From Micromonospora chokoriensis (GTDB taxonomy: Bacteria > Actinomycetota > Actinomycetes > Mycobacteriales > Micromonosporaceae), in NCBI RefSeq assembly GCF_000718555.1, contig NZ_JOAN01000005.1, forward strand, positions 186,001 to 250,000: a DNA stretch of 64,000 bases, in the 5' to 3' direction. This document shows, one piece after another, positions 50,366 to 60,189 of the stretch. The notes under the pieces are model-generated. The model made no database searches and was not told the DNA's origin. It was given only the letters and a program-made list of their open reading frames with translations. Numbering within the stretch: position 1 is the first letter of the stretch; the number at the start of each line of letters is the position of its first letter. The position numbers were made by a program, and so were the translations under genes.

Positions 50366-52675
50366 TTGGACTCGTTCGATATGAGCAGGATCACTGACGC
50401 AGACTTTGAGGCGCTGTGCCGGGATCTATTCGGCGAGATCCTTGGAGTCACTTTTGAGATTTTTGCCCGAGGAAAAGACCAAGGCGTCGACCTCCGCTAC
50501 ATCACCCCTTCGAATGAGACTTGGATAGTGCAGTGCAAGCACTGGGATCAGACCAAACGATCAAATTTGGTTAACTACATGAAACGGCACGAGCGCCCAA
50601 AAGTCGATCTCCTCAGCCCTGATCGCTACATCTTGGCTACGTCCGTAGACCTCAACCCGAAAGCCAAGAGTGATCTGTTTGACGCCCTGTCTCCGCACAT
50701 AGGCACAACGGGAGATATTTGGGGCGCTCGCGAGATCGAGGCAGAACTTCGTCAACGCGAACACATTGTACGCCGACACATTCGTTTATGGCTCAACAGC
50801 ACTGCCGTTTTGAATGCAATGCTGACAAACAGCATTGTCACCAGATCGCGAATGCTGCTCGAAGACACTAAAACAACTCTGCTGACATACGTTCCGAACC
50901 TAAGCCTCTCTCGAGCTGCCGAGATTCTCGACAGCGAGCACGTATGTGTTATTGCGGGCGCACCGGGAGTCGGAAAAACAACCCTGGCTCAAGTCATTGC
51001 AGCAGCGCACGTAGGCGACGGATACGAGCTGATCGAGATTTCCGAGGACGTCGAGGAGGCATTTGCGGCCTGGCGCGATGGCGACGCGCAGATCTTTTAC
51101 TACGACGACTTTCTTGGTGCCACAGCCCTTGATGACAAGCTTCGCAAAAACGAGGATATTCGGCTGACCAGCCTTATGCGGCAGATCAAAAAGGATCCAA
51201 CAAAAAGGCTCGTACTTACCAGCCGTGAGTACATTCTTGCGCAGGCTGAGCAACGGTACGAGGTGCTGGCCAGGGAAGACTTCAACTTATTGACATGCGT
51301 GCTCGATCTCACGGATTACCAGCTCGAAACACGCGCCCAACTTCTGTACAACCATGTCTATTTTGCGCCCGTGTCCGACCTCGCGAAAGCGGCGTTCGCT
51401 GACCCGTTAATACATCTACCATTGCTTAATCACCCAAACTTCAATCCTCGCCTAATCTCTATTGCGCTCACTCTTGCGGCTGGGAGGATGGCAGCGGAAG
51501 ACGTCCCGACCCAAGTCCTGAATACGTTGAATAGGCCAGAACAGCTCTGGCGGCATATCGTCGAGAACCAGCTGAACGCGGCGCAAGTAGCCGTCATCGA
51601 GGCCCTCTTCTCACTCCCGACGGCTAATCGTGAGTCGCTGCGAATCGCTTGGCGTGCGTTGCAAAGTTATCGGGGGATTCAACAACGGGACGATGAACTG
51701 AGACGAGCGTTGCAGATTCTGGATGGCACCCTAATCCGAATTGACGACAGCCCTTTCGGCGCCCGGATATCGTTCGCAAACCCCTCGATCCGGGATTTCA
51801 TGGTCGAATATCTGACCGAGCGGCCCGATTCATTGCTTGAATTGCTGCAAAGCATAAGTTATCACGAGCAGGTCGAAGTTCTATGGGCATCCGTGCCGTG
51901 CCTGCGTGATGCGGGAGCCGTGCCGGGTGAGGTGCGAACTGTGCTCGAGGAATCCCTGCCTGGCTACTGGCTTTCGAGACCGCTAAATGGAACGCTAACG
52001 GAAGCGTATCCACGCCGACTGCTAGCCTCAATTGAGATAGCCGAGGCAATTTCAAGCGAGGAACTATCGGCGCAGATTGCGCACGCCCTTAAATACGAAG
52101 TGTACGATCTGGTCCATGAAACTGCCGACCTCGACGTCGTCGTTGCCATAGCCGAGCGAGTACGCCACTCTGGACATGAACTGCTGTCCGACCTCGAGGT
52201 CGATTTCGCTGGCGCAATCACTGAGCGAATCATGGGGAGCCTTGTAGATTGGGACGCAGCTCGGCAGGCAAGGCGCATCGCCGAGTCACTCGACCTTGAC
52301 CTCGACGCAAATGATGTTGACCGCATTGACCGAGCCATCAAGGAAGGAGCCATTCAGCTGGTCGAACGCTGGCACGCGGGCGACAGCTCGCTAGCATTAC
52401 GCGACGACCTCACAGAAGTTCTGGAGATCGCGGACGTTCAGTACGAGGAGTCACCAGCAGACCGGGACGACTTTCCCAGCTGGCTGAATCCGGCGCAGGC
52501 TATGCAAAACTTCATCCATCTAGCCGGGGAGCACTCCGTTTACTGGAATCGCGATGTTGGTCCCGAGCGCTCCGACGCTGATGCGAATAGAGCGGTGGCT
52601 CGCATCTTCGCCGGACTAGCAGCCTTCGCGACAACCGAAGAGCAAGACGAAGAGCCTAAGGAGCCAAGAGGCTAA
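50366..52675 (+). CDS. Restriction-endonuclease and STAND NTPase fusion (defence type)
   Basis: Protein of 769 aa, clearly AT-richer than the flanking operons. N-terminal Mrr-like PD-(D/E)XK domain: GKDQGVDLRY (~37-45) and WIVQCKHW (~53-60) give the G-x-D...QxK active site. Then a STAND-type NTPase with GAPGVGKTTLA near 199 and a Walker-B-like IFYYDDFLG near 242, followed by ~450 aa of helical repeats that would sense a ligand. The layout matches nSTAND3-type antiviral proteins, where sensing activates the nuclease. Start TTG 50366 is chosen for AGGGGG six bases before; ATG 50381 is possible. It stands alone between the regulator trio and the secretion operon. Confidence 0.75.
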   Translation: MDSFDMSRITDADFEALCRDLFGEILGVTFEIFARGKDQGVDLRYITPSNETWIVQCKHWDQTKRSNLVNYMKRHERPKVDLLSPDRYILATSVDLNPKAKSDLFDALSPHIGTTGDIWGAREIEAELRQREHIVRRHIRLWLNSTAVLNAMLTNSIVTRSRMLLEDTKTTLLTYVPNLSLSRAAEILDSEHVCVIAGAPGVGKTTLAQVIAAAHVGDGYELIEISEDVEEAFAAWRDGDAQIFYYDDFLGATALDDKLRKNEDIRLTSLMRQIKKDPTKRLVLTSREYILAQAEQRYEVLAREDFNLLTCVLDLTDYQLETRAQLLYNHVYFAPVSDLAKAAFADPLIHLPLLNHPNFNPRLISIALTLAAGRMAAEDVPTQVLNTLNRPEQLWRHIVENQLNAAQVAVIEALFSLPTANRESLRIAWRALQSYRGIQQRDDELRRALQILDGTLIRIDDSPFGARISFANPSIRDFMVEYLTERPDSLLELLQSISYHEQVEVLWASVPCLRDAGAVPGEVRTVLEESLPGYWLSRPLNGTLTEAYPRRLLASIEIAEAISSEELSAQIAHALKYEVYDLVHETADLDVVVAIAERVRHSGHELLSDLEVDFAGAITERIMGSLVDWDAARQARRIAESLDLDLDANDVDRIDRAIKEGAIQLVERWHAGDSSLALRDDLTEVLEIADVQYEESPADRDDFPSWLNPAQAMQNFIHLAGEHSVYWNRDVGPERSDADANRAVARIFAGLAAFATTEEQDEEPKEPRG

Positions 52676-52944
52676 GTGGCTTGTCGATGGATACTCCCCG
52701 AGCGTGCACAGAATCTGAGAGTGACTCAGACAACACCATCTGTTCTCAGACTATACAGTTGACGAATACCGCTCAGCGGGAATGGTGCTGGCACGCGTCA
52801 TCGAACTCTGCGACTCGCCGTCCCAGGGGCAGGCCGGATCGGTGCAGTGTTTTTTAGTCGGCTTGCCAGGCCCCAGGTTTGCGTGGAGTCGGCATCGACG
52901 GTGTCATATTGATCATGCGCCACCATGATTCGAACCCAGAGATG

Positions 52945-54003
52945 TCATGACGGCAGTGGCCTACGAATAGCGGCAACCTGCCGGCTCCAGTTGCTGACCA
53001 GGACGACCTGTACGACGTCGCCCGTTCTGGGCGCCTGAACGAGGTACTGGCGGCCGTCGCCGTCGGTACCGATGTACATGCCGACGTGGCGGGGCCGAGA
53101 CATCGTGCCGTCGGAGCCAGGGATGAAGATCAGGTCGCCCGGCCGCATCGCCGCTAGCGAGGGGACGACGACGCCGGTGTGGACCTGGTCGGCGGTCACC
53201 CGAGGGATTCGCACACCGCCTTCGGCCCAGGCGGCCATCATCAGCCCGGAACAGTCGTAGCTGTCCGGTCCTTCGGCACCCCAGACGTAGGGCTTGCCCA
53301 GTTGCGCGAGGGCGAAAGAGACGACTGCCCGTAGCTGCGGGTCAGACGGCAGAACGAATCCGTCGGGCAGTCCAGCGTCGTCCAGGGAGGGCAGTCCGTC
53401 CCCGCCGTCGCTGGTGCAGACGATGTTCATGCCATCGCTGATCAGAGCGACCAGCTGCTGGGCCTCGGGCTGCCACTTTGCGTACGCGTCGGGGAACGCC
53501 GACCGCTGCACGGCCTGCGCGGCCTGGGTGAGCGGCATGGTCTGCCAGCCATCCACCTTGACCAGGCGCTCGTAGAACTTCCGGGCGGCATAGCGAGGGT
53601 CGAGGATCTGTTCGGGGGTACCCCAGCCTTGACTGGGTCGCTGCTGGAACAGTCCGAGCGAGTCATGGTCGTTGTCCTCGCCGAGGTGACCGAGGTTGCG
53701 TAGTGTGGACTCCTGCATGGCTGTAGCCACGGCGATTTCCCAGCCGTAGCGCGGCATGTGCAGCTCGGCGCCGACGGTGACGATGGTGGCCGCGTTGCTG
53801 ACTTGCTCGGAGCTCCAGGAGCCCTGATCGGGCCAGTCCGTAGGTGCGGCTGTAGTGCCGGGCGAGACGCTGGACGGGCTTATGGTGCAGCCCATCGCCG
53901 GGCTCGCTCCGAGCAGCGCGAGGGCAACGAACACGATCAGCGCAAGCGGCGCGAGGACCACGACAGCAAGCCCGCCTGAAAGTACCGGCCACGGCCTGCT
54001 CAT
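52945..54003 (-). CDS. Lytic transglycosylase and NlpC/P60 endopeptidase
   Basis: Cell-wall hydrolase of 352 aa. An N-terminal membrane segment (VLAPLALIVFVALALLG) is followed by a transglycosylase-like domain with the Glu in VATAMQESTLRN (~93-104) and DSLGLFQQRPSQGWG, then an NlpC/P60 domain with Cys in YDCSGLMMAA (~253-262) and His in RPRHVGMYIG. It is coupled to a lipoprotein gene and divergent from the type IV-like operon. Such two-domain enzymes open the wall for conjugation or secretion machines. Confidence 0.85.
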   Translation of the reverse strand: MSRPWPVLSGGLAVVVLAPLALIVFVALALLGASPAMGCTISPSSVSPGTTAAPTDWPDQGSWSSEQVSNAATIVTVGAELHMPRYGWEIAVATAMQESTLRNLGHLGEDNDHDSLGLFQQRPSQGWGTPEQILDPRYAARKFYERLVKVDGWQTMPLTQAAQAVQRSAFPDAYAKWQPEAQQLVALISDGMNIVCTSDGGDGLPSLDDAGLPDGFVLPSDPQLRAVVSFALAQLGKPYVWGAEGPDSYDCSGLMMAAWAEGGVRIPRVTADQVHTGVVVPSLAAMRPGDLIFIPGSDGTMSRPRHVGMYIGTDGDGRQYLVQAPRTGDVVQVVLVSNWSRQVAAIRRPLPS

Positions 54004-54578
54004 CGCAGACCTGTCTGGCGGATCTCGTACTCGGTAACTCGCCAGCCGGATCCGTCAGGGCCTCCGCGGCGCAGGGTGCAGTCGACCAGGCTGCGCTCAG
54101 TCCAGCCGCGCCAGCCGTCTTCACCGAGGGGCGTCGCGGTCACCCGGACCGCGCGCCGGGCGGCGATCGCCGTATCAAATGGCTGAAGCCCGTCGACGAA
54201 GGGCTCCACGGCGGCGTCGACGTACGCCCGGTGTTCGGCCCAGGTCGCCCAGCGGCCGTCCCGCCTCGCCGCAGGGCTCTGTCCCGCCAGTGTTCCGCTG
54301 GCGTAGCGGATGGCGCGGTCGTAGGCATCGCCCGGTCCGGCGTCCCGCCGGGTATCGGCGCTGTAAAGAGCCGCGGCGAATCGGCTGCACACCTCGCCGG
54401 GGTCGGCGTACGCGAACCCGGCCTGCGATGGCGGCGGCACCGGGGCAGCGACGTCAGCCGGGGCGGACAGGGCCCTGGTTGTGCTCGGCGCGGCCGGCGC
54501 CGGCTGCCTGCCGACGGCGCAACCGGTAACGGACAAAGCCAGGGTGAGTACCGCCGCTGTTCGAGTTCGCGCGTTCAT
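54000..54578 (-). CDS. Lipoprotein of the type IV-like locus
   Basis: Protein of 192 aa from ATG 54578 (GTG 54584 also possible). Lipoprotein signal ending in LSVTGC, a Pro/Ala-rich linker, then a ~130 aa domain (EVCSRFAAALYSADTRRDAG ... WRVTEYEIRQTG) like the extracytoplasmic part of VirB8/NTF2-type proteins. Its stop overlaps the hydrolase start. Likely part of the envelope side of the secretion apparatus. Confidence 0.65.
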   Translation of the reverse strand: MNARTRTAAVLTLALSVTGCAVGRQPAPAAPSTTRALSAPADVAAPVPPPSQAGFAYADPGEVCSRFAAALYSADTRRDAGPGDAYDRAIRYASGTLAGQSPAARRDGRWATWAEHRAYVDAAVEPFVDGLQPFDTAIAARRAVRVTATPLGEDGWRGWTERSLVDCTLRRGGPDGSGWRVTEYEIRQTGLR

Positions 54579-54744
54579 GGCCACGACGGTGCCGACGCGC
54601 CAACGCCGTTACCGCTGCCAGTCGCGGCTGGCAGCGGCGGTAACGACGGCAGCAAGGCCAGCGTCAACTCTGCCGTCAGCCCTACCCAGCGAAGGTCCAG
54701 GGCAGATGCCCAACCGAGGGCATCGTGACCTCCGGGAGACTGCA

Positions 54745-55041
54745 GTGTTTGCTCACTACCTCGCTGGGGCTTTGCTCGATGCCCTGGCCGCCCCGACTCC
54801 CCTACCGACGCCCCCACCGGGCCTCGATGTCGCAGGGGACCTATTCATCGGTTGGATGAAGTGGATCCTCATCGTCGCCGGTGTCGGCGGCCTGCTCGTC
54901 TGCGGGATCATGATGGCCGTTGGGCGCCGGAACCGGTCGGCGTTCGCTGCGGACGGCGCGGCTGGCATCCCATGGGTGCTGGCCGGGCTCACATGCGGCG
55001 CGGTCGCGGCCGTGGTCGTCGGCGCAGTCTTGCCGGGCTGA
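54745..55041 (+). CDS. Small two-span membrane protein, VirB2/TrbC-like by position
   Basis: Protein of 98 aa from GTG 54745 (GGGAG six bases upstream). Two hydrophobic segments at ~38-60 (WILIVAGVGGLLVCGIMMAV) and ~75-97 with a basic loop between (GRRNRSAF), the layout of VirB2/TrbC pilin-type proteins. First gene of the rightward type IV-like operon. Assignment rests on topology and place. Confidence 0.6.
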   Translation: MFAHYLAGALLDALAAPTPLPTPPPGLDVAGDLFIGWMKWILIVAGVGGLLVCGIMMAVGRRNRSAFAADGAAGIPWVLAGLTCGAVAAVVVGAVLPG

Positions 55042-55044
55042 GTC

Positions 55045-55791
55045 ATGACTTACGACGTCATCACTCGCGCCCGCCGCACCACGCGCCGTCGGCTAACCGC
55101 CCTCTGTTTGATCGCTGCAGCAATGCTCAGTGCCACGGCCGTAGCAGTGGTGTTTGACGCAGGCGCGGATCGCCCCGCCCCCTCAACGGTGGGTCCGGTA
55201 CTGGTTCGCCCCGAGAACACCGGTGATGGGCAGGCGAACCTGCCAGATGACTTGGATTGGGTTGACGTCGCGGGAGTTTCGGTGCCCGTGTCGGAACGGT
55301 CCGGTCCCCGGATCTCCAGCGAGGGGCAGGCTCGCGGGTTTACACGCGACCGTGGCGGTGCCGTGCTGGCCGCTGTGCACATCGTCGTGCGCGTCAACCC
55401 GCAGGTTGGGCCGGATGTGTTCGACCCGACGTTGCGTACTCAGGTCGTCGGTGCTGACGCGCTCGCGATGCGGGCCCAAGTCGCGCAGGCGTACGACGAG
55501 TTGCGCGGCCAGACGGGCGTAGCGGACGGGCAGCCCGTCGGACGCCTGAACGCCACCCTGCTCGGCTACAGGATCCTCAGCTACACCGACGACGAGGTCG
55601 CCCTGCGCCTGCTTACCGAGGCACCGAGCGGCTCGGGTAGCTCGCTGATGGTCAGCACCGAGGTACGCGTTCGCTGGACGGGTTCGGACTGGGCACTGCT
55701 GGCGCCCGCCGGCGGGACGTTCGACCAGGCCGTGACCGTCGTTCTGGATCCGTACACCGCCATGTTCCTTCCCTTCAGCGCAGGTGGGTGA
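55045..55791 (+). CDS. Single-span membrane protein, VirB8/TcpC-like by position
   Basis: Protein of 248 aa. A basic start (RARRTTRRR) and one membrane segment near 18-38 (LTALCLIAAAMLSATAVAVV) precede a ~200 aa outer domain with NTF2-like character (QVAQAYDELRGQTGV ... VRWTGSDWALLAPAGG). This is the topology of VirB8/TcpC proteins. It starts three bases after the previous stop. Confidence 0.6.
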   Translation: MTYDVITRARRTTRRRLTALCLIAAAMLSATAVAVVFDAGADRPAPSTVGPVLVRPENTGDGQANLPDDLDWVDVAGVSVPVSERSGPRISSEGQARGFTRDRGGAVLAAVHIVVRVNPQVGPDVFDPTLRTQVVGADALAMRAQVAQAYDELRGQTGVADGQPVGRLNATLLGYRILSYTDDEVALRLLTEAPSGSGSSLMVSTEVRVRWTGSDWALLAPAGGTFDQAVTVVLDPYTAMFLPFSAGG

Positions 55792-55795
55792 CCTC

Positions 55796-57235
55796 ATGCC
55801 TTTCTGCAACCCCTTCATGCCCGCGAGCTGCACCGGGGCCATTGTCGGTGGAATCAATACCGGCGTCGAGGCCCGCGACTCAATGGTCACCGCGCTCCTC
55901 GACGGGCTGGCCAATGCAACGAAGGACGCCATCCAGTGGGTCGCCGGCCTGCTGACCAGTTGGACGCTCATCCCGTCGAACAGCCTGTGCCCGACCAGCG
56001 GGTCTGACCCGGGTCAGTGGGCAACCGACTGGGTGGCCCAATGCAACGAGGCCGTCGGGCCCGCACAGCAGCTGCGTGGGTTCATGCTGCCGATCACGAT
56101 CCTGGTCCTGGTCGGTGGGTTGGTGTGGCAGGGCATCACCATCGTCATCAGCCGCAAGGGTGCGCCGCTTCTGCAGGCGGTCCGCGGAGTCTGGAACACC
56201 GCTCTCTGGGGCAGCGTCGGCGTTGCCGGCACCCACCTGGTCCTTAAGGCCGGGGACAGCTACTCGATGTGGCTGCTGAACGAGGCGATCTTCAAGGAGT
56301 CCAACAAACCACCCAACAAGGCCATGAGCGCTGCGCTCGGGGCGCTGCTGCTTCCCAGCACCGAGGTGGCCCCGTTCGTGATGATCCTGGTCGGCGTCGT
56401 CGTCATCCTCGCGGCCGTGGTGCAGACCATCCTGATGGTCTTCCGTGAAGGCGCCGTGGTCATCCTGGCCGGACTGCTGCACCTGGCGGCGGCCGGCTCC
56501 ATCACCCGAGGCACCAGCCAGTGGCTACACAAGACCCTCGGCTGGTCCCTCGCACTCGCGCTGTACAAGCCAGCAGCGGTGACGGTGTACGCCACCTCGT
56601 TCGTCATGATGCGCGGCAACGGACGGGACTGGCTGATGGGCCTTGGCATGCTGGCCCTGTCCGTGATCGCCCTACCCGCGCTGATGAAGTTCTTCACCGT
56701 CTTCACCGGCGGCGTCGCCTCCGGGGGTGCAGGCCTCGGCATGGCCGGCGCCGGAGCGGCAGCAGGCCTGCACGCCGCGTCCTCGATACGCGGAGCGGCC
56801 GGCGGTCACAGTGCTGGCGACCACGCCCGCTACATGGACTCGCGGGGACCTGGTAACGACGGCGGCAAGGGCCCCACCGGGGCCATGCCGGCTCCGTCCG
56901 CGCCCTCGCCCACGAGCGGATCCGGTGGAGGCACGGCCGGTAGCGCACCGACGGTGATCAGCGGTAACGCCACCGCTGGCGGCATGCCGGGTCCGGTAAC
57001 ACCCACGACCACCGTGCCCGCCGGTAGTGGCGCTACCGCGTCCGCCGGTGGTAGCGCCGCGGCCTCGGGTGGCGCGGCTGCTGGGGGTGGCATGGCAGCA
57101 GCCGGAGCCGCGACCGGGCCGGCAGCACCGGTTGTCATCGGCACCGTCCTGGCCGCGCAGGCCGGGGCCACGGCAGCGAAGGCAGGCGCGAACACGGCCA
57201 GCTCCACGATGCGGGACGGGAGTACGCCGTCATGA
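55796..57235 (+). CDS. Polytopic membrane protein, VirB6/TrbL-like
   Basis: Protein of 479 aa from ATG 55796 (GTG 55784 also possible). About six or seven membrane segments lie between residues 90 and 310, with FREGAVVILAGLLHLAAAGS and a GWSLALALYKPAAVTVYATS stretch typical of the actinobacterial TrbL-like channel protein. From ~320 on the chain is Gly/Ala/Thr-rich and low complexity. It overlaps the SCO6880-family gene start (ATGA). Confidence 0.75.
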   Translation: MPFCNPFMPASCTGAIVGGINTGVEARDSMVTALLDGLANATKDAIQWVAGLLTSWTLIPSNSLCPTSGSDPGQWATDWVAQCNEAVGPAQQLRGFMLPITILVLVGGLVWQGITIVISRKGAPLLQAVRGVWNTALWGSVGVAGTHLVLKAGDSYSMWLLNEAIFKESNKPPNKAMSAALGALLLPSTEVAPFVMILVGVVVILAAVVQTILMVFREGAVVILAGLLHLAAAGSITRGTSQWLHKTLGWSLALALYKPAAVTVYATSFVMMRGNGRDWLMGLGMLALSVIALPALMKFFTVFTGGVASGGAGLGMAGAGAAAGLHAASSIRGAAGGHSAGDHARYMDSRGPGNDGGKGPTGAMPAPSAPSPTSGSGGGTAGSAPTVISGNATAGGMPGPVTPTTTVPAGSGATASAGGSAAASGGAAAGGGMAAAGAATGPAAPVVIGTVLAAQAGATAAKAGANTASSTMRDGSTPS

Positions 57236-58722
57236 GCAGCGACCAGGCGCAGGTCCGTACCTACGGCGGCTGGCGGCGGGCGCGGGGCATGGGCTTGTTC
57301 GGCCTCGGACCGACGCAGACCTTCGTCGTCCTCGCGGCGATCACTGTGCTGATCGTCTCCGGATCGATGGGACTGCGGGCGCTGGCCGTAGCCGCAGGTC
57401 CCTGTGTGCTGCTCGTGGTGCTACTGGTGCTGCGGTGGGACGGGGTGCCGCTGTCAGCCGGAATCGCACAGCGAGTGCGATGGCTGATCGGCACCAGCCG
57501 CGGCTACACCTCGTACCGCTCCGGGCTGATGGTCGCCGGTGAGCACGCCTGGCAGCTCCCGGGTGTGCTCGCCCCGACCACCCTGCTGACCGTCGAGGAC
57601 GAGGGCAGCGGCGGGTATGGAGTGGTCTTCAACCGCCGGTCGGGCACCATGACGGTGACGCTGCGCTGCGCGGCCACCTCGACCTGGCTGGCCGATCCGG
57701 ACGCGAGCGCGGCGTGGGTGGCCAACTGGGGTGGCTGGTTGGCGAACCTGGGCTACCTGCCGATCGTCGACCACGTCACTGTCACCGTGGACACCGCCCC
57801 GGATCCCGGATCCCGGTTGGCCGACCACGTCAGCCGACGGATCGTCTCGCACGGGCCGGCTTCGGCCCGACGGGTCCTGCAACGGCTGGTGGAGGTGTCC
57901 CCCGCAGCCGCCGCCGACGTGGAGACCCGGGTGTCTGTGACCTTCAAGCCCGGTGCCTCCCCAAGCAAGCCTAAGAGCGAAGACGAGGCGCTGGAGGAGA
58001 TCAGCCGGACCTTGCCGGGTCTGCAGGACTCGCTGGGCAGCTGCGGACTGACCGTCCTCGGCCGAGCCAGCGCGGAGGCGATCTCGGCCATCGTGCGGAC
58101 GGCGTTCGATCCAGCTAGCCGTGGTGACGTGGCCCGGCTGGCGGCGACTCCCGGCCTGGATCTGACCCGGTGGTTGGACTGGGACACCGCCGGGCCGGTG
58201 ATGGCCGAGGAGCACCTCGACCGGTACGTGCACGACTCCGGCACATCGGTGTCCTGGGCATGGCATGAGGCACCACGCCAACACGTGCACTCCGATGTGC
58301 TCGCCCGGCTGCTGGCACCCGGCCCGTACCCGAAGCGGGTTTCGCTGCTCTACCGGCCCTTCCCCGCCGGTGAAGCCGCGCGGATCGTGGAGAGCGAGGT
58401 CAATGCCGCGGCGTTCCGGGCGGCCTACAACCGGGCACAGAAACGCGACGAGTCCGCCCGCGACCACGCCGACCGGGAACGGGCCCTACAGACCGCGCGG
58501 GAAGAAGCGACCGGGTCCGGGGTGGGCCTGATGTCGCTGTTCGTCACCACCACTGTCGTCTGCCCCGACGACCTCGGCCGGGCCATCGCCGACGTCGAGT
58601 CCCGCGCCGACGTAGCCAAGATCCGGCTACGGCAGCTGCGCGCCAGCCAAGCCGCCGGCTTCGCCACCACCCTGCCCTGCGGCGTATGCCCGCCGCAGCT
58701 GGCCCGCCACTGGCCCCGCTGA
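57232..58722 (+). CDS. SCO6880-family protein of a type IV-like system
   Basis: Protein of 496 aa matching the SCO6880 family: a basic N-terminus, two membrane segments near 25-68 in PrgI-like arrangement, then a large cytoplasmic domain (RWLIGTSRGYTSYRSGL, TWLADPDASAAWVANWGGWL, VSLLYRPFPAGEAARIVESE). These proteins pair with the VirB4-like ATPase; in other actinomycetes the PrgI-like part precedes VirB4. ATGA overlap with the previous gene; 21 bases before the next. Confidence 0.85.
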   Translation: MSSDQAQVRTYGGWRRARGMGLFGLGPTQTFVVLAAITVLIVSGSMGLRALAVAAGPCVLLVVLLVLRWDGVPLSAGIAQRVRWLIGTSRGYTSYRSGLMVAGEHAWQLPGVLAPTTLLTVEDEGSGGYGVVFNRRSGTMTVTLRCAATSTWLADPDASAAWVANWGGWLANLGYLPIVDHVTVTVDTAPDPGSRLADHVSRRIVSHGPASARRVLQRLVEVSPAAAADVETRVSVTFKPGASPSKPKSEDEALEEISRTLPGLQDSLGSCGLTVLGRASAEAISAIVRTAFDPASRGDVARLAATPGLDLTRWLDWDTAGPVMAEEHLDRYVHDSGTSVSWAWHEAPRQHVHSDVLARLLAPGPYPKRVSLLYRPFPAGEAARIVESEVNAAAFRAAYNRAQKRDESARDHADRERALQTAREEATGSGVGLMSLFVTTTVVCPDDLGRAIADVESRADVAKIRLRQLRASQAAGFATTLPCGVCPPQLARHWPR

Positions 58723-58743
58723 CTTCAGAAGCAGGAGCAATCA

Positions 58744-60189
58744 ATGACGAGCACCACCGCCGCAGACGCGGTCGCGCCGGCGCCAGCATGGGGTGTACGC
58801 ACACCCGGCGCCGGCCGAGCCAGCCACGTCTCCCCCGGAATGGAGTACCAGGGCACCACCGTCCAGCTGTGCGGGCTGTTCCCCTTCGTCGCCGGATCCG
58901 GGGCACCCACGATCGGCGTGCCGATCGGAAGGCACATGCTCTGGGGTGAGGTCGTCTGCCTCGACCCCCTCGAATGGCTCCGCGAAGGCCTCATCACCAA
59001 CCCCGGCGTGTTCGTCCTCGGCCAACCCGGCGTCGGCAAGTCCACCGTGGTCAAGCGGCTCATCACCGGCATGACCGGGTTCGGCACCAGCGCCCTGATC
59101 CTCGGCGACACCAAGCCCGACTACACCCGACTCGTCGAGCATCTCGGCGGGCAGGTCATCCGCGTGGGCCGCGGCCTCGACCGGCTCAACCCACTGGACT
59201 CCGGCCCGCTAGGCAGTGCACTCGCCCGAATGGGCACAGCCGACGCTCGGCAGCTGCGGCTGGAGATCCGGGGCCGGCGCATGTCGCTGCTGCTGGCGCT
59301 GTGCGCCCTCGTACGAGGGCAGGCGCTGAACAACACCGAGGAGATCATCCTCGGACGGGCGATCGACGTACTCGCCGAGCGCCTTGACCACGACCCCACC
59401 GTGCCGGACGTGCTGAGCCTGGTCGAAGCCGGCGCCGACGAGCTCCTAGCCGCGGCCCGGGCCCGCACCGACGGCGAGTACCGCCGCCGCGTCGACCAGC
59501 TGGTACCCACCTTGGCGCTGCTGTGCGAGGGCAGCCTGCGCGGCGTGTTCGACGGTCCAACGACCAAGGCCCTGGACCTGGATGCGCCAGCGGTCAGCGT
59601 CGACATCTCCCAGGTCGCCGCCGCCGGAGACCAACTGGTGGCCGCCGCGATGCTCTGCACCTGGGCGTACGGCTTCGGCATGGTCGACGCCGCAGCCGTG
59701 CTGGCCGACCAGGGCCTCGCACCGCGCCGGCAATACCTCGGCGTGATGGACGAGCTGTGGCGAGCCCTGCGCGGGGCATCCGGGCTGGTCGAGCACGCCG
59801 ACGCGCTCACCCGGCTCAACCGCCAGAGAGGAATGGCCAGCGTGATGGTCACCCACTCCCTCGCCGACCTCGACGCCCTACCGACCCCGGAGGACCGGGC
59901 CAAGGCGCAGGGCTTCATCGAACGGTCCGCCATCAAGATCCTGGCCGGGCTGCCGCCCCGCGAACTGAACCGGGTCAATGAGGTGATCAAGCTGTCCGGG
60001 CCCGAACGCGAGCTGGTGGCATCCTGGGCCGCACCGGAAGCATGGTTCGCCGGCTCTGTGCACCCAGGCCGGGGCAAGTACCTGATCAAGACCGGTGAAC
60101 GGAACGGGCTGCCGGTATCGCTCACCCTGGTCGGCGACGAGTGGGAGCTCTACGACACCGACGCCGCGATCCGACAGGTGCAGCCATGA
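58744..60189 (+). CDS. VirB4-like ATPase
   Basis: Protein of 481 aa. Walker A is GQPGVGKS at 93-100 and Walker B GVMDELWRAL near 332. The C-terminal MVTHSLADLDALP region (~375) is typical of VirB4-type ATPases. The usual N-terminal VirB4 domain is missing; its job is probably done by the SCO6880 protein. AGGAG precedes ATG 58744, and the stop overlaps the VirD4-like start. Energises the secretion channel. Confidence 0.85.
   Translation: MTSTTAADAVAPAPAWGVRTPGAGRASHVSPGMEYQGTTVQLCGLFPFVAGSGAPTIGVPIGRHMLWGEVVCLDPLEWLREGLITNPGVFVLGQPGVGKSTVVKRLITGMTGFGTSALILGDTKPDYTRLVEHLGGQVIRVGRGLDRLNPLDSGPLGSALARMGTADARQLRLEIRGRRMSLLLALCALVRGQALNNTEEIILGRAIDVLAERLDHDPTVPDVLSLVEAGADELLAAARARTDGEYRRRVDQLVPTLALLCEGSLRGVFDGPTTKALDLDAPAVSVDISQVAAAGDQLVAAAMLCTWAYGFGMVDAAAVLADQGLAPRRQYLGVMDELWRALRGASGLVEHADALTRLNRQRGMASVMVTHSLADLDALPTPEDRAKAQGFIERSAIKILAGLPPRELNRVNEVIKLSGPERELVASWAAPEAWFAGSVHPGRGKYLIKTGERNGLPVSLTLVGDEWELYDTDAAIRQVQP

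Noticed and set aside
52915..52940. Minus-strand GGGTTCGAATC string like a tRNA T-loop, possible att site
   Set aside because: The flanking arms do not pair as a T-stem and no cloverleaf or integrase is near.
56820..57210. Gly/Ala/Thr-rich repeats as a possible separate repeat element
   Set aside because: In frame with the TrbL-like protein and explained as its low-complexity tail.
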